The notes beneath the pieces were generated by a model. It made no database searches and had not been told where the DNA came from. It saw only the letters and a program-made list of their open reading frames with translations. 64,000 nucleotides of DNA. It comes from SAR86 cluster bacterium. Lineage in GTDB: Bacteria; Pseudomonadota; Gammaproteobacteria; Magnimaribacterales; AG-339-G14. Made by a program: the position numbers and the translations under genes. The stretch covers positions 1-64,000 of the forward strand of contig JAOIHS010000004.1 of NCBI GenBank assembly GCA_028135785.1, in the 5' to 3' direction. Positions 1-8,958 of the stretch are shown here, in pieces; the stretch's first letter is position 1; every line of letters starts with the position of its first letter.

Positions 1-262
1 TAGTGGTCATTTTCACCATAGATGCTGCTGATGCCCCTACAACTGCTCCAGCAATTAGTGCAATTGATAAAAATTGATACGAAATTATTGATTGATCTAA
101 AAGAGTAACTACTATTGCTAAAAGCATTCCCAAGGATGATATTAAATTTCCTCTTTGAGCTCTTTCTGGATTTCCTAGCATTCTTAAGCCAAAGATAAAT
201 AAAATTGAGGCACAAATATATGCAAAATCTACGAAAAAATCTGATTGAAAAAAATTGCTCAT
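1..262 (-). CDS. pntB: NAD(P) transhydrogenase subunit beta, N-terminal part (truncated by window edge)
   Basis: This is the first 87 codons of the beta subunit of the proton-translocating NAD(P) transhydrogenase, which couples hydride transfer from NADH to NADP+ to proton re-entry. The visible part is a hydrophobic membrane region: an N-terminal helix, then the family-typical stretch LRMLGNPERAQRGN, then further helices with GAVVGASAASMVK. The ATG overlaps the stop of the preceding small alpha-subunit gene as ATGA, so the two are translationally coupled. The C-terminal NADP-binding domain lies outside the window. Confidence 0.9.
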   Translation of the reverse strand, partial: MSNFFQSDFFVDFAYICASILFIFGLRMLGNPERAQRGNLISSLGMLLAIVVTLLDQSIISYQFLSIALIAGAVVGASAASMVKMTT

Positions 263-540
263 TTCTTTTTAAACATCCCAAGCATTCTATTGGTTACTAA
301 ATATCCACCAACAACATTAACAGTTGCAAAAAATACTGCTGCAGTTCCAAGAATAGTTGTCAAAAAAGTACTTTCAGAGCCTGATGAAAGAAGAGCTCCA
401 ACAATGGTAATTCCTGAGATTGCATTTGCTCCAGACATTAATGGAGTATGAAGAGTAGACGGAACTTTATTTATTAATTCAAAACCTAGAAAAATAGATA
501 AAACCAGAACAAAAAGTAATAAAATAAATAAGCTATCCAT
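259..540 (-). CDS. pntAB: NAD(P) transhydrogenase alpha subunit, membrane part
   Basis: This 93-residue membrane protein corresponds to the C-terminal transmembrane segment of E. coli PntA. The family motif VPSTLHTPLMSGANAISGI follows the first hydrophobic helix, and further helices end in a basic tail. A separate small gene means the enzyme is of the three-polypeptide type (PntAA, PntAB, PntB) known from Rhodospirillum rather than the two-polypeptide type of E. coli. Its ATG shares a base with the stop of pntAA and its stop overlaps pntB, so the three genes form one tight operon. Confidence 0.92.
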   Translation of the reverse strand: MDSLFILLLFVLVLSIFLGFELINKVPSTLHTPLMSGANAISGITIVGALLSSGSESTFLTTILGTAAVFFATVNVVGGYLVTNRMLGMFKKK

Positions 541-1667
541 TAGTTAAATTTCTCCTTTACTATTGAGTTTATAAATTCTCCTTCGTGAGTAACTAAACAT
601 CCAGATAAAATTTCATCCTCTTCATTTATTTCTAGAATCTTAGTTTCTTTATTCCAGAATTCTTCTATTAAGTTAAAAATATTTGCTGCATAAACCTGGC
701 TAGAATGGATTGCAACTTCTCCAGGAAGATTGGTATTTCCTACTATTGTAATACCATTTAATTCTTTATTTTCATTTGGAACAGAGCCTTCTACATTTCC
801 TCCAGTACCAACTGCCATATCGACAATCACACTTCCCGGATTCATGTCTTCAATCATTTCCGAAGTGATAATTTTTGGTGCCGGTCTTCCAAATACTTGT
901 GCGGTAGTAATGATTACATCTGAACTTGAACATACTTTCTTCATTCCAGCTCTTTGCATTTCAATTTGCTCAGGTGTAAGTTCTTTGGCATATCCTTGAT
1001 CTGTTTCTTCAGTCTCACCAATATCAATTTTTACAAATCTAGCTCCTAAAGATTTAACTTGTTCCTCAACGACAGGTCTTGTGTCAAATGCTTCTACTCT
1101 AGCTCCTAATCTTTTTGCAGTAGCAATTGCTTGAAGTCCTGCCACTCCAACACCGACTACAAATACTTTCGATGGCGAGATCGTTCCTGCAGCAGTCATC
1201 ATCATTGGAAAAGATTTAGATAGAATATTTGAAGCAATTAAAACAGCTGCATAACCACCTAAATTAGCTTGAGAACTTAAAGCATCCATTTTTTGAGCTC
1301 TGGTTATTCGAGGTACTAATTCCATACTTATTGAAGATAGTTTTTTTTCCTTTAAATTATTAACTAAATCCATTTCATTGAATGGATCTAAAAAACTTAC
1401 GATAAGGGCTTTTTCCTTAAGAAGATCCAAGTCTTCGTTTCTAAGTTTATTAACAGAACAAATTATATCTGCAGAAGATAAACCCTCTTCTCTTTCAACA
1501 ACGTTAACGCCCAAATCAGAAAAATCTGAATCAGAAAATCCAAGGTGCGTACCTAAATCTTTTTCCATGGAGATATCAACCCCAATGGATAAATATTTTG
1601 TTACAACATCATTTGTAAGAGAAACCCTATTCTCTGAATCATGTTCTTTTGGAAAAAATGCTTTCAT
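540..1667 (-). CDS. pntAA: NAD(P) transhydrogenase alpha subunit, soluble NAD-binding part
   Basis: This is the cytoplasmic NAD(H)-binding domain I of transhydrogenase, related to alanine dehydrogenase. An N-terminal alanine-dehydrogenase-like lobe begins MKAFFPKEHDSENRVSL. It is followed by the Rossmann glycine motif VVGVGVAGLQAIATAKRLGA and the NAD-site stretch VIVDMAVGTGGNVEGS. I take the ATG at 1667. An in-frame TTG ten codons upstream (1697) adds residues without family resemblance and lacks a clear Shine-Dalgarno site. The gene is divergent from ubiG across a gap of about 60 bp that must hold both promoters. Confidence 0.93.
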   Translation of the reverse strand: MKAFFPKEHDSENRVSLTNDVVTKYLSIGVDISMEKDLGTHLGFSDSDFSDLGVNVVEREEGLSSADIICSVNKLRNEDLDLLKEKALIVSFLDPFNEMDLVNNLKEKKLSSISMELVPRITRAQKMDALSSQANLGGYAAVLIASNILSKSFPMMMTAAGTISPSKVFVVGVGVAGLQAIATAKRLGARVEAFDTRPVVEEQVKSLGARFVKIDIGETEETDQGYAKELTPEQIEMQRAGMKKVCSSSDVIITTAQVFGRPAPKIITSEMIEDMNPGSVIVDMAVGTGGNVEGSVPNENKELNGITIVGNTNLPGEVAIHSSQVYAANIFNLIEEFWNKETKILEINEEDEILSGCLVTHEGEFINSIVKEKFN

Positions 1668-1729
1668 GTAATAATTTTTTTTTAATAATAATGACAAAAA
1701 GTATGTAAATCTAACATAATGATCAAATT

Positions 1730-2425
1730 ATGAATATCGATCCTTCAGAAAAAGAAAAATTTAATCAAATTGCTGAAGAGTGGTGGGATGCTACAGGAAA
1801 ATTTGCTCCCCTTCACGTTATTAACCCTCTTCGATCTAATTATATTGCAGAAAAAGTTGATCTTAGTGGTAAAAATGTTATCGATGTGGCCTGTGGTGGA
1901 GGTTTATTAGCTGAAGCCATGCAAAAATTAGGAGCTAAAGTTACTGGTGTAGATATTTCTGATGTGGCCATAAATACAGCGAAGATACATGCAGAAAAAG
2001 CTAACTGCGATGTCACCTATATTAATGGAGAAGCTGAAGATCTTTTAGCTGATTCTAAGGGCAGTTTTGATGTGGTTACTTGTTTAGAAGCTATAGAGCA
2101 TGTTCCTGATCCACAGCAATTAGTTCAAACTTGCTCTGACCTTTGTAAACCAGGTGGCACAATAGTTTTTTCAACGATCAATAGAAATCCTAAGTCTTTT
2201 CTTTTTGCTATTGTTGGAGCTGAATATATTCTCAGGCTTCTACCTAAAGGGACACATGATTTTAAAAAATTTATTAAGCCTTCTGAGCTTTCAAGCATGA
2301 TGAGGAACTCAAATTTAGAAGTTAAAGAAATTATAGGAATGAGTTACAACCCTTTAACTAAAAATTATTGGCTTGGCAAAGACGTGGATGTTAATTATAT
2401 GATCCATGCAAAAAAGCTTGAATAA
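1730..2425 (+). CDS. ubiG: Ubiquinone biosynthesis O-methyltransferase
   Basis: This class I SAM-dependent methyltransferase carries out the two O-methylations of ubiquinone biosynthesis. Family signatures are an early FNQIAEEWWDATGKF, the SAM motif VIDVACGGGLLAEAM, the acidic GVDIS, and CLEAIEHVPDP with PGGTIVFSTINRNPKSF. At 231 residues it has the normal UbiG length. It overlaps the next gene, a HAD phosphatase, by 20 nt. That ubiG-phosphatase pairing is also seen in pseudomonads. Confidence 0.95.
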   Translation: MNIDPSEKEKFNQIAEEWWDATGKFAPLHVINPLRSNYIAEKVDLSGKNVIDVACGGGLLAEAMQKLGAKVTGVDISDVAINTAKIHAEKANCDVTYINGEAEDLLADSKGSFDVVTCLEAIEHVPDPQQLVQTCSDLCKPGGTIVFSTINRNPKSFLFAIVGAEYILRLLPKGTHDFKKFIKPSELSSMMRNSNLEVKEIIGMSYNPLTKNYWLGKDVDVNYMIHAKKLE

Positions 2426-3071
2426 AAAATATAAATACCTTCTTTTTGATTTAGACGGGACTCTATTGGATACCGCCCGTGAATTTCATTATTCTTTAAA
2501 TCAATTACTCAATGAAGAAAAGCTACCTTCAATTGATTTTAGTCTTGTTAGAAACATGGTCTCAGATGGTGCAGGAGCGTTAACAACTCTTGGTTTTGGA
2601 ATAGATTCAGCCAACAAAGACTTTGAATCTAAAAAACAAAAACTTCTAAAAATTTATGAAAAGGTTTTTTTAGAATCCTCCCCATTCCAAGGCATAAACG
2701 ATCTAATCGAAGAACTTTCTAGAAAAAATATTACTTGGGGAATAGTTACAAATAAGCCTAAATTCTATGCAGATCAAATTTTTACTAAGCTTAAATGGAA
2801 TCATAAAACTGATATTTTAATCTGCCCTGACGATGTCAATAATATAGGCAAACCTGATCCATCTTCTTTAAACCTTGCAATCAAAAGGAAAAATTTCTCA
2901 AAAGATGAAACTGTCTATATTGGTGATAATTGGAGGGACATAAAAGCAGCTGATAATGCTCAAGTGGACTCCATTCTTGCCCTTTATGGATACTTGGATA
3001 AAGAATCTGCTGCGAATATAAAAGCAACTTTTTATATTGAGCAACCTATAGATATAATTTCTTTTTTTTAA
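2406..3071 (+). CDS. HAD-family phosphatase, MupP/phosphoglycolate phosphatase type
   Basis: This haloacid-dehalogenase phosphatase has motif I LLFDLDGTLLDTA with the nucleophilic Asp, motif II IVTNKP, motif III Lys in GKPDPSSL, and motif IV YIGDNWRDIKAA. Directly after ubiG in many gammaproteobacteria lies mupP, an N-acetylmuramic acid 6-phosphate phosphatase of peptidoglycan recycling. That is the most likely role, but sequence alone does not separate it from phosphoglycolate phosphatase (Gph). It overlaps ubiG upstream and shares four bases at its 3' end with the convergent rluB. Confidence 0.8.
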   Translation: MQKSLNKKYKYLLFDLDGTLLDTAREFHYSLNQLLNEEKLPSIDFSLVRNMVSDGAGALTTLGFGIDSANKDFESKKQKLLKIYEKVFLESSPFQGINDLIEELSRKNITWGIVTNKPKFYADQIFTKLKWNHKTDILICPDDVNNIGKPDPSSLNLAIKRKNFSKDETVYIGDNWRDIKAADNAQVDSILALYGYLDKESAANIKATFYIEQPIDIISFF

Positions 3072-3775
3072 AAAAACTCTTTAATTTCCTTGTCATTCAA
3101 TCTTTTAAATTTTCCGGGCGATAAAGTAGATGGTAAAAAGATATGACCTAATCTAGTTCTTTTTAATCTTGAAACTTCAAAGCCCAATTCATTCCATAAT
3201 TTTCTAACTGCCCTATTTTTTCCTTCCATAATAACCATAGCAAACCATGCGTGAGAGCTTGTTTGTCGACCTTGGACGACATCTGTAAATCTTAAAAAGT
3301 CTCCTTCTACATCAAAGCCTTCAATCAGTTTATGTATATCGTCTTGCGATGGTTTACCTCGAATACGAGCTAAATACTCTCTTTCAATTTGATTTTTGGG
3401 ATGAATTATTCGATTTGCAAGAGCCCCGTTATTTGTAAAGAGTAGAAGCCCGCTGGTATTTATATCAAGTCTCCCTAGAGCAACCCATCTACCTGATCTC
3501 AAAGGAGGTAAATTATCAAAAACAGTGGGCTTTCCATATCCTGATTTTGAACAGATTTCGCCTATGGGTTTGTGATACATAATTATCTGATCTGATATTT
3601 TTTCATACTTAATTTCTTTCCCATCTATAAAAATTTTATCTATCTCAGTTACTTTATCGCCAATAGAAGCCCTGTCTTTATTAACAAAAACTCTACCTGA
3701 TTTTATTAATTCTTCAGCTTTTCTTCTGGACGTAAAGCCGCTATCGGCAATGGCCTTTTGCAGACGCATACTCAT
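3068..3775 (-). CDS. rluB: 23S rRNA pseudouridine synthase, RluB type
   Basis: This RsuA/RluB-family pseudouridine synthase has an N-terminal S4 RNA-binding domain (residues about 3-45, RLQKAIADSGFTSRRKAEEL). The catalytic domain follows, with the motif GRLDINTSGLLLFTNNG carrying the catalytic Asp. RluB modifies U2605 of 23S rRNA in E. coli. It lies downstream of scpA-scpB, the usual gammaproteobacterial arrangement, which supports RluB over RluE or RluF. The long basic C-terminal tail of E. coli RluB is missing. Confidence 0.9.
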   Translation of the reverse strand: MSMRLQKAIADSGFTSRRKAEELIKSGRVFVNKDRASIGDKVTEIDKIFIDGKEIKYEKISDQIIMYHKPIGEICSKSGYGKPTVFDNLPPLRSGRWVALGRLDINTSGLLLFTNNGALANRIIHPKNQIEREYLARIRGKPSQDDIHKLIEGFDVEGDFLRFTDVVQGRQTSSHAWFAMVIMEGKNRAVRKLWNELGFEVSRLKRTRLGHIFLPSTLSPGKFKRLNDKEIKEFF

Positions 3776-3777
3776 TA

Positions 3778-4368
3778 TTATTCTTGTGTGGAAGTAATAT
3801 CTTCCTGAAGATCTTCAATGAGTAAGGGCATTTGAATCTCTTCAGGTAAATTTCCAATATCTGGAAGATCAGGCAATTCTGATAGTTTAGAAATATTTAG
3901 ATCGTCTAGGAATTCTTTAGTTGTGGATAGTAAAGCTGGTCTTCCAGGTACATCTCTATGTCCTACAACTTTAATCCAGCTTCTATCTAACAATGTTCTG
4001 ATAATTTGGCTACTGACCGACACTCCTCTTACTTCTTCAATCTCTCCTCTGGTTATAGGTTGTTTATATGCAATTAATGCGAGCGTTTCCATCATAGCTC
4101 TTGAATATTTTTGAGGTTTCGATTCCCAAAGTTTTGAAATCCAAGGAGAATAATCCTGACTGATTTTTAACCTAAATCCACTTGCTACTTTAACTAACTC
4201 AAAGCTTCTATCAGAGTAAAATTCTTTTAAATCAGAAAGAGCGGCCCTAATATCATCTATTTCAATATCTTCTTCTTGGCTAAAGGCTTTTAGAATATCG
4301 GATTCCGACAGCGGTCTTGAAGCCGAAAGCAATAGAGATTCAACTATCTTTTCTAAATTTTCTTTCAT
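3778..4368 (-). CDS. scpB: Segregation and condensation protein B
   Basis: ScpB is the winged-helix partner of ScpA in the SMC-ScpAB chromosome condensation complex. The sequence has the typical LEKIVESLLLSASRPLSESDI start and the conserved ALIAYKQPITRGEIEEVRG segment of the second winged helix, then VVGHRDVPGRPALLSTT. I take the ATG at 4368, one base after the scpA stop, with AGAGGA upstream. An in-frame TTG 14 codons earlier would overlap scpA and adds no family sequence. The acidic C-terminal tail is usual. Confidence 0.93.
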   Translation of the reverse strand: MKENLEKIVESLLLSASRPLSESDILKAFSQEEDIEIDDIRAALSDLKEFYSDRSFELVKVASGFRLKISQDYSPWISKLWESKPQKYSRAMMETLALIAYKQPITRGEIEEVRGVSVSSQIIRTLLDRSWIKVVGHRDVPGRPALLSTTKEFLDDLNISKLSELPDLPDIGNLPEEIQMPLLIEDLQEDITSTQE

Positions 4369-4369
4369 A

Positions 4370-5185
4370 TTAATGAATTTCCTCTTTTGCAGATAAATGG
4401 ATTTGACCAAAATCTTCTGACTGAATAATAGTAATAAGAGAATCTTTGACTAACTCAAGCATAGCTAGAAAATTAACAATTATTCCTATTCTTCCATCTT
4501 CGCTTTTACAAATTTTAGAGAAATCTAAAAATTTATCTTTTACAAGAAGCTCAAGAATATAGGACATCTTTTCCCTAGTTGAAAGCTTTTCAAATTCAAC
4601 AATATGGCTAACATTTAGCTTCTGTCTTTCAATAAGCTCAGCAAATATTTCGCTTAACTGACTTATTTCAATTGTTGGCATATTTTCTTTTGACTCAAAC
4701 TCCGGAAGTGCGGAAGAAGCAATAAAAAAGTCTCTATTAACTCTTGGTATAGATTCTAAATTATTCGATGCTTCTTTATATCTTTCATATTCTTGAAGCC
4801 TTCTTATTAGCTCTGCTCTTGGATCTCCTTCTTCTCCTTCATCATCGAATTCTTTAGGAAGCATCATGCGGGATTTAATTTCAGTTAAATATGCAGCCAT
4901 TACCAAGTATTCTCCAACTAAATCAAATTGAAGCTTTTCCATCATTTCAATATATTGAACATATTGATCAGTTATTTTTGAGACATCTATTTGTAAAATA
5001 TCAATATTTTGTTTTTTTATAAAATAGAGCAAAAGATCTAACGGTCCCTCAAAAGACTCAAGGAATATTTTTAGTGCGTTTGGTGGAATATATAAATCAT
5101 CAGTGGGCAGGGACACTTCCTCGCCATTTAAAATGGCAAGGTTGAATTCAGCTTGTTTAGGCTGAATACCTGCTAGATTATCCAT
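4370..5185 (-). CDS. scpA: Segregation and condensation protein A (kleisin)
   Basis: ScpA is the kleisin that bridges SMC heads. The N-terminal domain shows the signature FEGPLDLLLYFIKKQNIDIL followed by VSKITDQYVQYIEMM and a YLVMAAYLTEIKSRMMLP segment, and the C-terminal winged helix begins near FLDFSKI. The ATG at 5185 gives MDNLAGIQPKQ as the N-terminus. A GTG 13 codons upstream is possible, but its residues look unlike the family. It heads the scpA-scpB-rluB operon. The presence of ScpAB implies an SMC-type rather than MukBEF condensin. Confidence 0.92.
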   Translation of the reverse strand: MDNLAGIQPKQAEFNLAILNGEEVSLPTDDLYIPPNALKIFLESFEGPLDLLLYFIKKQNIDILQIDVSKITDQYVQYIEMMEKLQFDLVGEYLVMAAYLTEIKSRMMLPKEFDDEGEEGDPRAELIRRLQEYERYKEASNNLESIPRVNRDFFIASSALPEFESKENMPTIEISQLSEIFAELIERQKLNVSHIVEFEKLSTREKMSYILELLVKDKFLDFSKICKSEDGRIGIIVNFLAMLELVKDSLITIIQSEDFGQIHLSAKEEIH

Positions 5186-5260
5186 AAATATATGGCAATT
5201 ATAGTTTAAAAACCTTAAATGCACAGCATATAGTGCTTTTTTATATTTATTTACCTATAT

Positions 5261-6874
5261 TTAGGGTTTCCATTTATTGGTAATAGGATATCTTCTATCT
5301 TTTCCGAAATTTCTATCTGAAATTTTAATCCCAAGCGGAACCTGTCTTCTTTTATATTCATTAAAGTCTATTAAAGCTAAAATTCTTCTAACTTCACTTT
5401 CATCATACCCTTCAGAAATTATCTCTTTTGGGCTTAAATCTTTTTCAACGTACATTTCTATTATAGGATCAAGCACATCGTAATCTGGCAATGAGTCAGT
5501 ATCTTTTTGATCTGGAGCAAGTTCTGCGGACGGAGGGCGATCTATAATTCTTTGAGGAATAACAGGGCTTATTTTATTTCTATAATTAGCTAAATCATAT
5601 ACCAATGTCTTACTTACATCTTTTAGAACCGAAAAACCACCTGCAGTATCTCCATATAAAGTTGAATAACCAACTGCGGCTTCACTTTTGTTCCCAGTTG
5701 TTAGAACAAGAAAACCTAATTTATTAGATAAAGCCATCAAAGTAACTCCACGACAGCGAGATTGAAGATTTTCTTCTGTTTTATCTGGATCTTTTCCATC
5801 AAATGATTCAATTAAAGAGTTAGAGAAAGCCTCATACATTTCTTTAATAGAAATTATGGAATGTTTTATGGACATATTATCAGCTAATTCTTGAGCGTCA
5901 TTTATGCTTATATCTGCAGTAAAATCAAAAGGCATCATTACTGTGTTTACTTTTGTAGATCCCAATGCGTCATAAGCTATTGCAGCTGTTAAGGCAGAAT
6001 CAATTCCACCCGAAGAGCCTAAAATTATTCCTTTAAATCCATTCTTTTCAACATAATCTTTTGTACCCAAAACCAGTGCTTTGTATACATCTTCGAGTTC
6101 TGAATAGTTATTTTCTCTTTTGCTTAAAACACTCAAAGAAATTTTATCTTTTTTTGTGACTATCAACTCTTCAGAATCTATATCAAAACTTTTTAAAGAA
6201 ATTAGTTTAGATTGCTCAGACCCAATAATTAATGAAGAACCGTCAAAAATTAACTCATCCTGACCGCCTACTTGATTGACATAGACAATAGGTACTCCCA
6301 ATAAGTCAAAGTATTCATTAAGCATTCTTTCTCTAGTTTCTTTTTTTGTTTTTGTGTAGGGCGACGCGCTAAGATTAATGATTAATTCGGCTCCTTCAGC
6401 TACCAGCTCTTGAGTGAAATCTTTTGACCAAATATCCTCGCAAATAGATAGTCCTATATTTATGCCTTTAAAATTTATAATTGAATTATTTTCGCCAGAG
6501 AAAAAATACCTTCTTTCGTCAAATTCTTTGTAATTGGGAAGTATTTTTTTTGAATAAATCTCTATTATTTCTCCATTTTCAATAAAAAAAGCTGAATTAA
6601 ATGTCTTTTGTCCTTTTTTAGTAGGTGCGCCAAATAACAAAGATATATTTTTGGTATCGCTAGAAAGTTTTTTAATAGATTCTTGAATTTTATTAATAAA
6701 ATCAGCTCTAATAACTAAATCTTCGGGTGGATATCCACTCACAAACATTTCGCTAAAAACAAGCAAATCTATATCGCCTGAAGAAGCCTTATCAATTTCC
6801 TCTTGAATTTTTTTAATATTTCCAGAAATATCACCTACGGTAGGGTTTTCCTGAATAATTTTGATTTTTAACAT
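5261..6874 (-). CDS. nadE: Glutamine-dependent NAD+ synthetase
   Basis: This two-domain enzyme makes NAD+ from deamido-NAD+, ATP and glutamine. Residues about 1-250 form a nitrilase-type glutaminase domain with the Glu-Lys-Cys triad recognisable in LLVFSEMFVSGYPPEDL, YSKKILPNY and IGLSICEDIW. The C-terminal part is the synthetase, with the PP-loop GSSGGIDSALTAAIA, the ATP-site TTGNKSEAAVGYSTLYGD and the late PPSAELAPDQKDTDSLP. The 537-residue length is usual for the bacterial two-domain form. Nothing nearby suggests specialised regulation. Confidence 0.95.
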   Translation of the reverse strand: MLKIKIIQENPTVGDISGNIKKIQEEIDKASSGDIDLLVFSEMFVSGYPPEDLVIRADFINKIQESIKKLSSDTKNISLLFGAPTKKGQKTFNSAFFIENGEIIEIYSKKILPNYKEFDERRYFFSGENNSIINFKGINIGLSICEDIWSKDFTQELVAEGAELIINLSASPYTKTKKETRERMLNEYFDLLGVPIVYVNQVGGQDELIFDGSSLIIGSEQSKLISLKSFDIDSEELIVTKKDKISLSVLSKRENNYSELEDVYKALVLGTKDYVEKNGFKGIILGSSGGIDSALTAAIAYDALGSTKVNTVMMPFDFTADISINDAQELADNMSIKHSIISIKEMYEAFSNSLIESFDGKDPDKTEENLQSRCRGVTLMALSNKLGFLVLTTGNKSEAAVGYSTLYGDTAGGFSVLKDVSKTLVYDLANYRNKISPVIPQRIIDRPPSAELAPDQKDTDSLPDYDVLDPIIEMYVEKDLSPKEIISEGYDESEVRRILALIDFNEYKRRQVPLGIKISDRNFGKDRRYPITNKWKP

Positions 6875-6931
6875 TTAACTAATTATGACTTTCAATTAAG
6901 ATCAGAATAGATACAATCACTATCGACTGCT

Positions 6932-8002
6932 ATGCAATATTTGACTGATAATACCAGAATAACTGGGCTTTTGGAGGTTTCGCCTCCTAACGATGTAATA
7001 TCTGAGTTTCCCATAACTTCAGCTAGTTCCGAGCTGGTTTTTAAAGCAAGACAAGATATATCTGAAATCATGCGAGGGACCGACGATCGCCTTGTAGTGG
7101 TGGTAGGTCCATGCTCTATTCATGACCCTAAAGCTGCTATTGAGTATGCGCAAAAACTAAAAAATATTGAAGAGTCTCTAAATAGCGAACTAAAAATTGT
7201 TATGAGAGTTTATTTTGAAAAGCCACGTACTACAGTTGGATGGAAAGGCCTTATAAATGATCCTGACTTAGACGATAGCTATGACGTAAATAAAGGCTTA
7301 AGAGAAGCGAGAAAGGTTTTGTTAGAAGTTAATGAAATCGGACTACCTGCCGCCACTGAATACTTAGATATAATAACTCCTCAATATATTTCAGATTTAA
7401 TTTCTTGGGGTGCAATCGGAGCAAGAACAACTGAAAGTCAAGTTCATAGAGAACTTGCCTCTGGTTTATCTTGTCCAGTAGGATTCAAAAACTCAACTAC
7501 TGGATCCATTCAGGTTGCAATTGACGCAATCGGCTCTTCATCTAGACCGCATATATTTTTATCAATTACTAAAGAAGGAAAATCAGCAATTTTTAATTCG
7601 GCTGGAAACGAAGACTGTCATGTAATTTTACGAGGTGGAAAAACGCCAAATTTTGAAAATGAATTCATAAAAGAAACTGCTGATATTTTGAGAAAGTCTG
7701 GAATAACTCCTTCGATTATGGTCGATATGAGTCATGGAAATAGCCAAAAGCAATTTAAAAAACAACTTCTAGTAAATAAAGATATATCTGATCAAATAGC
7801 TGGAGGAGAAAAAGGAATTTTTGGAGTGATGATTGAAAGTCACCTAGTAGAAGGAAATCAATCAATTGGCCCTAAAGATTCTTTAACTTATGGTCAAAGC
7901 ATTACAGATGCTTGTGTTAGCTGGGAAGATACTGAAATTATGCTCAACTCATTAGCATCAGCAGTTAAATCTAGAAGAAAAAATCTAGAAAAGACTGCCT
8001 AA
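6932..8002 (+). CDS. aroG: 3-deoxy-7-phosphoheptulonate synthase, class I
   Basis: DAHP synthase condenses phosphoenolpyruvate and erythrose 4-phosphate in the first step of the shikimate pathway. Diagnostic stretches are VVVGPCSIHDPKAA, RVYFEKPRTTVGWKGLINDP, the metal and PEP region GAIGARTTESQVHRELASG, and VDMSHGNSQK near the end. The AroF/G/H paralogues differ in feedback inhibitor, and I cannot tell which amino acid inhibits this one. Its stop codon shares a base with the start of the following DnaT-domain gene, so the two are co-transcribed although functionally unrelated. Confidence 0.93.
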   Translation: MQYLTDNTRITGLLEVSPPNDVISEFPITSASSELVFKARQDISEIMRGTDDRLVVVVGPCSIHDPKAAIEYAQKLKNIEESLNSELKIVMRVYFEKPRTTVGWKGLINDPDLDDSYDVNKGLREARKVLLEVNEIGLPAATEYLDIITPQYISDLISWGAIGARTTESQVHRELASGLSCPVGFKNSTTGSIQVAIDAIGSSSRPHIFLSITKEGKSAIFNSAGNEDCHVILRGGKTPNFENEFIKETADILRKSGITPSIMVDMSHGNSQKQFKKQLLVNKDISDQIAGGEKGIFGVMIESHLVEGNQSIGPKDSLTYGQSITDACVSWEDTEIMLNSLASAVKSRRKNLEKTA

Positions 8003-8958
8003 TGACAGAAAAATACAAAGATATAAATTTTTCATCTGAAATAGCAGACTCTATTGGTTTAGAAGAAGCCATAATATATTCAATTTTAGAAAAAATTAGT
8101 TCAAACCAACTTACCCTTTCAGAACTTGATCAAAAGTTAAGTTTTTTGAATATTCAAAGAAAATTTGATGCTATTTCTAAACTAGAAAAACTAGGTTTGG
8201 TCATAAAAGATGATTTGAGTTTGAGTTTGAAAAATAAACTGAAAGTTAAAAACGACATACCTATTGTAAAAAATCCTACCTTTGATTTCTCCGAAGAAAC
8301 TATTAATCAGGCAAAAAGTTTTGGCATGTCTAATCAATTCATTAGAGAGAAAATAATTTATTTCAAATCATTTCCATCTAATGAAGTTGATTCAGAATAT
8401 AACTCAAATTATAAATTGCTTAAGTTTCTTATTAAAGAGTGGAGAAAATACGAAAAAGAAGAAGTGGTTGAGTCAAAAAAAACATTGATTAAAAAAGATT
8501 GGGAACCTTCTGTTGATGGGCTGTCGATTCTTGAATCAGCAAGTATTGAAATTGACTTTGTAGTTAAGTCTATTCCTGAATTTATTTTATATTGGCAAGA
8601 AAAAAAGATGAAATCAGATACTTGGAATAGTCTTTTTATAAACCATGTTCGCAGACAATGGGCTAGATATAAAAATATTATTGAAGATAATGTCTCTCCA
8701 AAGAAGATGGCTGCAGATTGGTACCCTCATGCTAATTGCTTTGACGTTCTTAAATTAGCCAGAATTGAAGAAGAATTCGCTAAGAATCAGTTACCAGAGT
8801 TTAAAATTTACTGGATCGATTCCAATCAAGTGATGATGTCCTGGAATTCCAAATTCATTCAACATGTAAAATACAAATGGTTTAAAGAAAACCCCAAAGC
8901 ATCGGGTATAATTTCTAGACTAACAGATAAAGAGTGGGCAATTGAATACTCAGATTAA
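8002..8958 (+). CDS. Protein with winged-helix-like N-terminus and two DnaT-type domains; candidate helicase-loading factor
   Basis: Residues about 20-75 look like a winged helix (LEEAIIYSILEKI, then ISKLEKLGLVIKDD). Two copies of a W-x-P ... F-x-x-YW ... W-x-x-x-F-x-x-HV module follow, at about 166-222 (DWEPS to INHVRRQW) and about 239-293 (DWYPH to IQHVKYKW). This module is the C-terminal DNA-binding domain of the primosomal protein DnaT. The gene overlaps by 17 nt a lambda-P-like gene. I infer that the pair loads DnaB. It may correspond to the DopC/DopE pair described as phage-derived helicase matchmakers, but this assignment is from memory and untested. Confidence 0.6.
   Translation: MTEKYKDINFSSEIADSIGLEEAIIYSILEKISSNQLTLSELDQKLSFLNIQRKFDAISKLEKLGLVIKDDLSLSLKNKLKVKNDIPIVKNPTFDFSEETINQAKSFGMSNQFIREKIIYFKSFPSNEVDSEYNSNYKLLKFLIKEWRKYEKEEVVESKKTLIKKDWEPSVDGLSILESASIEIDFVVKSIPEFILYWQEKKMKSDTWNSLFINHVRRQWARYKNIIEDNVSPKKMAADWYPHANCFDVLKLARIEEEFAKNQLPEFKIYWIDSNQVMMSWNSKFIQHVKYKWFKENPKASGIISRLTDKEWAIEYSD

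Noticed and set aside
5221-5242. GCAC/GTGC hairpin followed by a T-run on the plus strand
   Set aside because: No plus-strand gene ends here; the 4-bp stem is short and both neighbours are on the minus strand.
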